A stretch of 64,000 bases of DNA. Origin: Capsicum annuum (Eukaryota > Streptophyta > Magnoliopsida > Solanales > Solanaceae). Under the pieces are notes generated by a model that saw nothing but the letters and a program-made list of their open reading frames with translations, did not search any database and was not told where the DNA came from. The stretch is taken from assembly GCF_002878395.1 (NCBI RefSeq), contig NW_025892955.1, positions 47,035-111,034 on the forward strand, in the 5' to 3' direction. The position numbers were made by a program, and so were the translations under genes. This document shows positions 59,187-64,000 of the stretch, in pieces. Position 1 is the first letter of the stretch, and each line of letters starts with the position of its first letter.

Positions 59187-60843
59187 AATCAAGGCCAGTA
59201 GAACCCACACTGTAAGATTTTATGGGTTGTGTGAGCACAACTATGGTGACCCCTAACTGGTGATGAATGACAAGCTTCTAGAATGCTCATAATATCCACC
59301 TCTTGGAAATACCTCTGAATCACGCCATCAGCATAAACTCTAAATAGGTACGACTCATGCCAAATAAACTTCCTTACCTCATGCATAAATATCCTTTGTT
59401 GCTGAAAGAATAGATCTTCTAGGACCAGATCGCTTGCCAAATAGTTGGCAAAATCAGCAAACCAAGGTATTAGGTCTTGAGATGCTGCTAAAACCTACTC
59501 ATATTGAAATGTATTATCTATCTCAATGTTATCTCGTAGTCTTTGTATTGCCTCATCCTCAAGTTTGTATAAGTGATCTGCAAATTGATTTTTGTTCTTT
59601 TTTGATCCTTTACTTCAAATGAAACTCCTGAAGTAAGAGATCCCAACGAATCAATATTGGTTTGATCTTCTTTTGACATTAGGTACTTCAAGGTTGCATG
59701 GTCAATGTGAACTATAACTTCTATCCTAATCAAATAAGATCAAATTTTTTCAAAGGGAAAAACCACCGTAAGTAACTCTTGCTTTGTAACTATATAATTT
59801 TTCTGTACGGGGTTTAAAGCTTACTGGCATAGTAGATGGGATATAGGATTTTTTCTCATCTTTGGCCTAAGATAGTACCCAAGGCCACTCTGCTCGCATC
59901 ACACATGACCTCAAAAGGTGTAGACCAGACAGGACACACAATAATAAGTGCCAAAATCAACATCTCTTTTAGGCATGTGAAATCCTTGAGACAGCATAAT
60001 CAAACACAAATTTCACCTCCTTCTTTAAAAGATTGCATAGATGATTTGAAATTTTAGAGAAGTCCTTGATGAACCTCCTATAAAATCCTTCATAACCCAT
60101 AAAGCTCCGTATGCCTCTAACTGACACTGGCGGTGGTAATTTTTCAATTACCTCAATCTTAGCTTTGTCCACCTCAATGCAATGTTGGAGATATTGTTCC
60201 CTAGAACTATACCTTCTTTCACGATGAAGTGGCATTTTTCCCAGTTCAATACCAAATTGCACTCTTCATATCTCTACAGTGCACTATCCAAATAGTCCAA
60301 GTAATCATCGAATGAGTCCCAACAAATGAAAAGTCATCCATGAATACTTTGATCATGTCCTCCACCAAATCAGAGAAAATGTACATAATACATTTCTGAA
60401 AAGTGATAGGTGCATTTCATAATCCAAATGGCATTTTCTTGAATGCAAAAGCCCCATAGGGGCAAGTGAAAGTATTTTCTAGGCCTTCAGGAGCAATCAT
60501 GATTTGATTGTAACCCGAGTACCCATCAAGAAAATAATACCAACCCCTGTCTACTAGTCTATCCAACATCTGATCCATAAATGGCATAGGGAAATGGTCC
60601 TTTTGTATCCAATATTTTAGCTTCCTATAATCTATGCAGACTCTCTAATCAGTTACTGGCATCATGGGTAATAATTTATTTTTTCATTAGGAACCACTGT
60701 GATTCCCCCTTTCTTATTCCCTCATTCTTTGGCACGCATTGAACCGAGCTTACCCACTTGCTTTCTACGATAGGAAAAACCATCCCAGTATCTAACGACA
60801 CAACTATATCCTTTATCACCACCTCTTGTATAGAAGATTTCAG
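59187..60843 (-). pseudogene. A1 RT, RNase H and integrase zinc-finger remnant
   Basis: RT (about 60843-59970) carries GPFPYAIYGSD, CPYGAFAFKKMPFGL and the active site FMDDFSF (FMDD at 60344-60333), the Athila form of YXDD. A KDFSKISNHLCNLLKKEVKF block follows (60262-59969). RNase H (59733-59518) shows VIVHIDHATLKYLMSKEDQTN. The integrase zinc finger (59440-59189) shows ILEACHSSPVRGHHSC and KILQCGFYWP. At least five frames are needed. The integrase core is missing beyond 59187, where L5 begins. Confidence 0.85.
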
Positions 60844-61341
60844 TCACCTCTGATGCACAATACTGGGAATGCTATTCGGTTCAATCTGTATCTTATGTAT
60901 GCATATACCTAGTGAAATCCCCACAATATCTGCAATGGTCCACCCAATAGCTCTCTTGAATTTGTACAACACCAATATTAAGGCTTTCACCTGTGCTCTT
61001 GCCAAATCTGCTGCAATAATTACCGATAGGGTATTTTTAGCCTCCAAGAAGACATACTGCAAATGAGGTAGGAAGGCCTTCAATTTCAAGATCGGTGGCT
61101 CCTCTATGGATGGCTCTGCAAGAGGTTTAGTTCTATTTTTCAAGTCAAGGTCCCACGTCGTAGGGATATATTTGTAATAACCTATGTCGTGTAATGCATT
61201 AACCAGCTCATCATATTCATCTATCCCATCACTCTCTAAGTTCATAATCACTGCTGATAATGTTTCTACCCCTAATATTTTCTCAATAGGCACATTCACT
61301 GCATCCTCATGATCATCCACAACATCTATCACTACCACCAC
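60844..61341 (-). pseudogene. A1 protease-RT linker, open
   Basis: A 165-codon open frame without stops. It carries EPSIEEPPILKLKAFLPHLQ, YVFLEAKNTLSVIIAADL, then RAIGWTIADIVGIS and CIHKIQIE, the conserved bridge between protease and RT in Athila/Tat elements. It is the longest open frame in A1 and suggests this region decayed less than others. It ends at the start of RT. Confidence 0.85.
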
Positions 61342-61356
61342 TCTTATATCATCTGG

Positions 61357-61809
61357 CTATTGTACTGTCATGCACACATTAAATGCTATTTTCTCATCAT
61401 TCGTTTTAAAGGTGATCCCCTCTAATTCCATATCAATCAACACCCGACTATTGGATAAGAAGCGTTTACCCAAGATAATCGAACCTTTAGAATCCACTTC
61501 ACAATCTAAAATCATGAAATCTACTGGGTATGTGAAGGAGGCCAACCTTACTTCTATGTCACATATAATACCCACAGGCTCCTTTATAGATGAATCAGCC
61601 ATCAACAGCCTTGCAGATATAGGCTTGAGTTCTACTAACCCCAATACCTTGTATATCACTAGAAGCATTAAATTTATTCTTGCTCCCAAATCACATAGAG
61701 CCTGATTAATATCAAACCGCCCAATAGAACATGGGATGGTGATTGAACCTGAGTCCCTCTTCTTTTCTACTAATGGTGCATAAGAAATCATGCTAAAATA
61801 TTGCACCAC
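61357..61809 (-). pseudogene. A1 aspartic protease region, open
   Basis: A 150-codon frame. DSGSITIPCSIGRFDINQAL precedes the active-site block CDLGARINLM, in which the catalytic Asp is kept. Further conserved words are VELKPISARLLMADSSIKEP, VDFMILDCEVD and ILGKRFL. The layout matches the Athila/Tat protease, which has CDLGA in place of DSGA. It is separated from the linker by a stop or frameshift at about 61345. Confidence 0.85.
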
Positions 61810-61830
61810 ATCTTTGGGCTCATTTGCGAC

Positions 61831-62013
61831 CTAGCTATCACCATACTCACCCTCATAATAATTATCACTATAAGTCAACTTCTCAAACTCAGCTTCAGGT
61901 AGCTCAATGGCAATAACACAATCCTTCTTCAGCTCATTAGTAGTAGGCACATAATAATCATCGTGTGGGGTGCCAGTCCTAGTATTAATATCCAAACAAT
62001 GAGCAAGTGTTGG
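61831..62013 (-). pseudogene. A1 gag-protease linker, cut by G5
   Basis: The minus-strand frame reads CLDINTRTGTPHDDYYVPTT and ELPEAEFEKLTYSDNYYEGE. The upstream side ends at 62013 where the G5 LTR starts, so the first codons of the longer frame are LTR sequence and not part of this protein. Confidence 0.65.
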
Positions 62014-62289
62014 TGACACGACCCAAATGGGGCCTTGTCTTAATGGGCATCCCAAGTCCAACCAGGACTGGGGACCACCCCCATTACCCAACCTAACCTC
62101 CAAACATGTACCCTAAGTCGAATGAATTCCAAACATATAGCAAGATAGTGTTTATTACAATTCCTGAATTTGGGATAGGTTCATGACCATGACCAACCTA
62201 GGCAAGTCCAACCAACTAATATCCAACTAATAATCATACCCAAAACCACAACCATAAACCAATCCATACATTCTATACCTAATAAGTTT

Positions 62290-62338
<49 letters not shown>

Positions 62339-64000
62339 CCAAAACATAATAAATTGTAAAAAGCATAAATACAATCAAATAGTATTAGCCCAAATACTAA
62401 TGTAAATACTAAGGCTAACACCAAGACCGACACCACCCATACCAATCCATAGTAGTTCCACAAATCCTCTAATCAAAAGTAAAACAATATTCGGTCGGGA
62501 CATACCCCCAACCATACCCAAAACCAATATCTATAAAATGACCAAAGTATGTGAAAACATCCATAACATGAAATAGAGCTTTTTAGAACATGGAATATCA
62601 ATATTTTAATCCAACTGAGCTGATCCCGAATCCGAGCACTAAGCAGGAGGAGTAGAATAGCTGATTCTTGTATCCTATGGGTATACAACCGCTTAAAGAT
62701 AGGCTATCGGGTGAGCACTAGCATGCTCTCAGTATAAGGATAAAATAGTGCCAACCTTCAAAATCAAATCAACCAACTATATGCATTCACAACCATACAT
62801 GATGGAAAAGGGAATCGAGTTTAGTATGTCATTAAACTATTAACGTGGATATGGGTAGATTACCCATCCTAGAACCACCCACGGGCTATATGGATCCAGT
62901 CTAACCCTTAAACTGGTCCCGATATATGTAGTTGCATAAACCAGATATACCATAGGAGTATGGGATTCCCGAGTACCCTTCGCTCTCCATGATACATATG
63001 TACAAGTGTACTTAGGGGATTCCCATGTACCTCATAAGTATCATATATGGTCAGCATAAAAAATCCTCATGTCAAAAAACCTGATTTTCCAGTGTCCGTC
63101 CATTGGACTCATACCTTTATGGTTAGCTATCACGCACTGCCATTATAGCCCAATTAAAACCATTACCATACAGTCAGAGAACCATTTCATTTATTATTAA
63201 CCAAGGCTACCAGGAGTGGTATCGTCATACCGACAATAGCTTGCAAGAAATTTCCTTAACCATCCTATTTAAGAAGAAGGCCATGTACCCATAGATTACA
63301 TTATCAAGTTGACTTGGAGGATTCCCACGTACCCCACAAGTAGTTTCATTATTATGTTTTCTTAGGGGATTCCATTGTACCCCAAAAGAATGTTTAACTA
63401 CACAAATTACCATAACCACCAAACCTTTTCATTTAACCATTCCAAACTATTTAAACCATTTATACAAATTCAATTTCATTACCAAGTTATACCATGTAAT
63501 AGTTCCATTAAAAGTCCAACAATGTAGTAAAACCATTCTCATAGGTATTTTATCAAACACATTGGAGACATAGTGTTTCCAAAACCAAACCAAGTACCAA
63601 GTAACCATTCTCATGCAACCAAATGTCCAAACCATGATTAAAATGTGTAAATCCATAATTAAAATAAGGTAAAACCATAACCAAGCATTTATAACCAAAA
63701 CCAACATATATCTGAAAACCCAAAACCATACAACAATTATGCCATGAAAAAAATTCATAAAACATGTCTTTAGTTGGAACTAAGATGAGGGAGGAGTAAC
63801 ATGCCTTAGATTATAAAGATGATGGAAAGAAATCACCTTTGTAAGTCCCAATTTGCTCCTATTGATGAAACCCTAGCGTTGCTGAACCCAGGAACCTTAT
63901 AGAGAATTTGAGTGATTTAAGAGAGTTTGAGTGATTGCAAATAAGTTAAATAATGTACCAGAGGGTTATAAGTTGTGGGTCCTTAAGAGGTTAAGAGAGG
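62014..64000 (-). repeat. G5: chromovirus-like LTR, runs off the window
   Basis: On the minus strand it ends GGGTCGTGTCA, the family LTR end, and is collinear in order with the G1/G2 LTRs: GGCCCCA...GTCCAACCAGGACTGGGGACC, then repeated AAGCAGGAGGAGTA and CCACGGGCTATATGG words. It abuts A1 coding sequence without a PBS, so it is a 3' LTR or solo LTR. The candidate target duplication is GTTGG (62009-62013); its partner is outside the window. Confidence 0.75.
62291..62336. repeat. (TA)n microsatellite in the G5 LTR
   Basis: About 46 bp of uninterrupted AT alternation. A YIYIYI-type frame across it is an artefact of the repeat. Confidence 0.95.

Larger units (their letters stand above)
3187..62013 (-). 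mobile_element. A1: Athila-like Ty3/gypsy element, split by nested insertions
   Basis: Read on the minus strand, the pieces run in order: gag-protease linker (62013-61831), protease, protease-RT linker, RT with an FMDD active site, RNase H, integrase zinc finger, integrase C-terminus, an env-position ORF, a polypurine tract and a 3' LTR. The protein motifs (CDLGA protease, linker with IGWTIADI, FMDDFS in RT) belong to the Athila/Tat branch of Ty3/gypsy. The coordinates include three foreign blocks: G5 at the right edge, L5 plus Tprime (50399-59180) inside integrase, and G4 with its contents (4641-44452) inside the 3' LTR. The gag body and 5' LTR lie outside the window. Every frame is interrupted, so this is a dead copy. 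Confidence 0.75.

Noticed and set aside
61370..61705. 111-codon plus-strand frame opposite A1 protease
   Set aside because: Antisense shadow; the minus-strand frame carries the recognised protease motifs.
62227..62463. Frame with repeated Tyr-Ile
   Set aside because: It is the (TA)n microsatellite read as codons.
1..64000. CRISPR array, bacterial operon or phage system
   Set aside because: No regularly spaced repeats, no Shine-Dalgarno-ordered genes; all readable coding is plant retrotransposon.
1..64000. tRNA or rRNA genes
   Set aside because: None seen by eye; the tRNA-like matches are only the short PBS sites. A tRNAscan run would settle this.

Overview
This 64-kb window is AT-rich plant nuclear DNA made almost entirely of decayed LTR retrotransposons stacked inside one another. 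I found no intact cellular gene, rRNA, tRNA or CRISPR array. Two Ty3/gypsy lineages are recognisable from protein fragments, primer-binding sites (PBS) and polypurine tracts (PPT). One is a Tekay/Del-like chromovirus family ('G'), with 2-4 kb LTRs that open TGTAACACC-like and close GTCGTGACA-like, and an initiator-tRNA-Met PBS. The other is an Athila-like family ('A1', 'L5') with a non-autonomous relative ('T', 'Tprime'), 1.5-kb LTRs that open TGATGAGTGG and a PBS derived from TGGCGCCGTTGCCGGGGA. The style fits a large, repeat-rich eudicot genome. A Solanaceae source such as pepper or potato is an inference from familiarity and was not tested.

Layout. Positions 1-631 are unassigned and 632-3031 is a probable solo LTR on the plus strand. 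The oldest element in the stack is A1 (minus strand). Its 3' LTR lies at about 3187-4640 plus 44453-44564, its env-position ORF at 46300-48330, its integrase C-terminus at 49680-50398, and its integrase zinc finger, RNase H, RT and protease at 59187-61809. A solitary G-type LTR fragment (G5, 62014 to the window end) cuts A1 upstream of the protease.

Inside the A1 3' LTR sits a G4 LTR (4641-7802 plus 43315-44452). G4 was split by G3 (plus strand, 7803-43309, target duplication AGATA). G3 was hit twice: by G1 (minus strand, 8263-19272) in its 5' LTR, and by G2 (minus strand, 22353-40547, target duplication GAAAC) in its internal region. G2 was in turn split by T (plus strand, 26354-about 36030). 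The deepest chain is therefore A1 > G4 > G3 > G2 > T. In A1 integrase, a truncated A1-type LTR (L5) holds Tprime (minus strand, 50746-58613), an element with both ends and a perfect GCCTT duplication.

How it works together: nothing here looks active. Each coding region carries stops, frameshifts or lost catalytic residues, many of the G-to-A or C-to-T type expected from methylcytosine decay. The most informative features are (1) the T/Tprime family, which keeps a knuckle-first ORF1 and an ORF2 resembling the plant-transposon-protein domain but lacks protease, RT, RNase H and integrase; (2) a CG-rich motif repeated in the T/Tprime LTRs and internal spacers; (3) dense TGACTCRTA-like motif clusters shared by G LTRs and A1; and (4) two LTR-internal-LTR-partial-internal arrangements (G1 and T), each truncated in or near gag and each accompanied by loss of host sequence.
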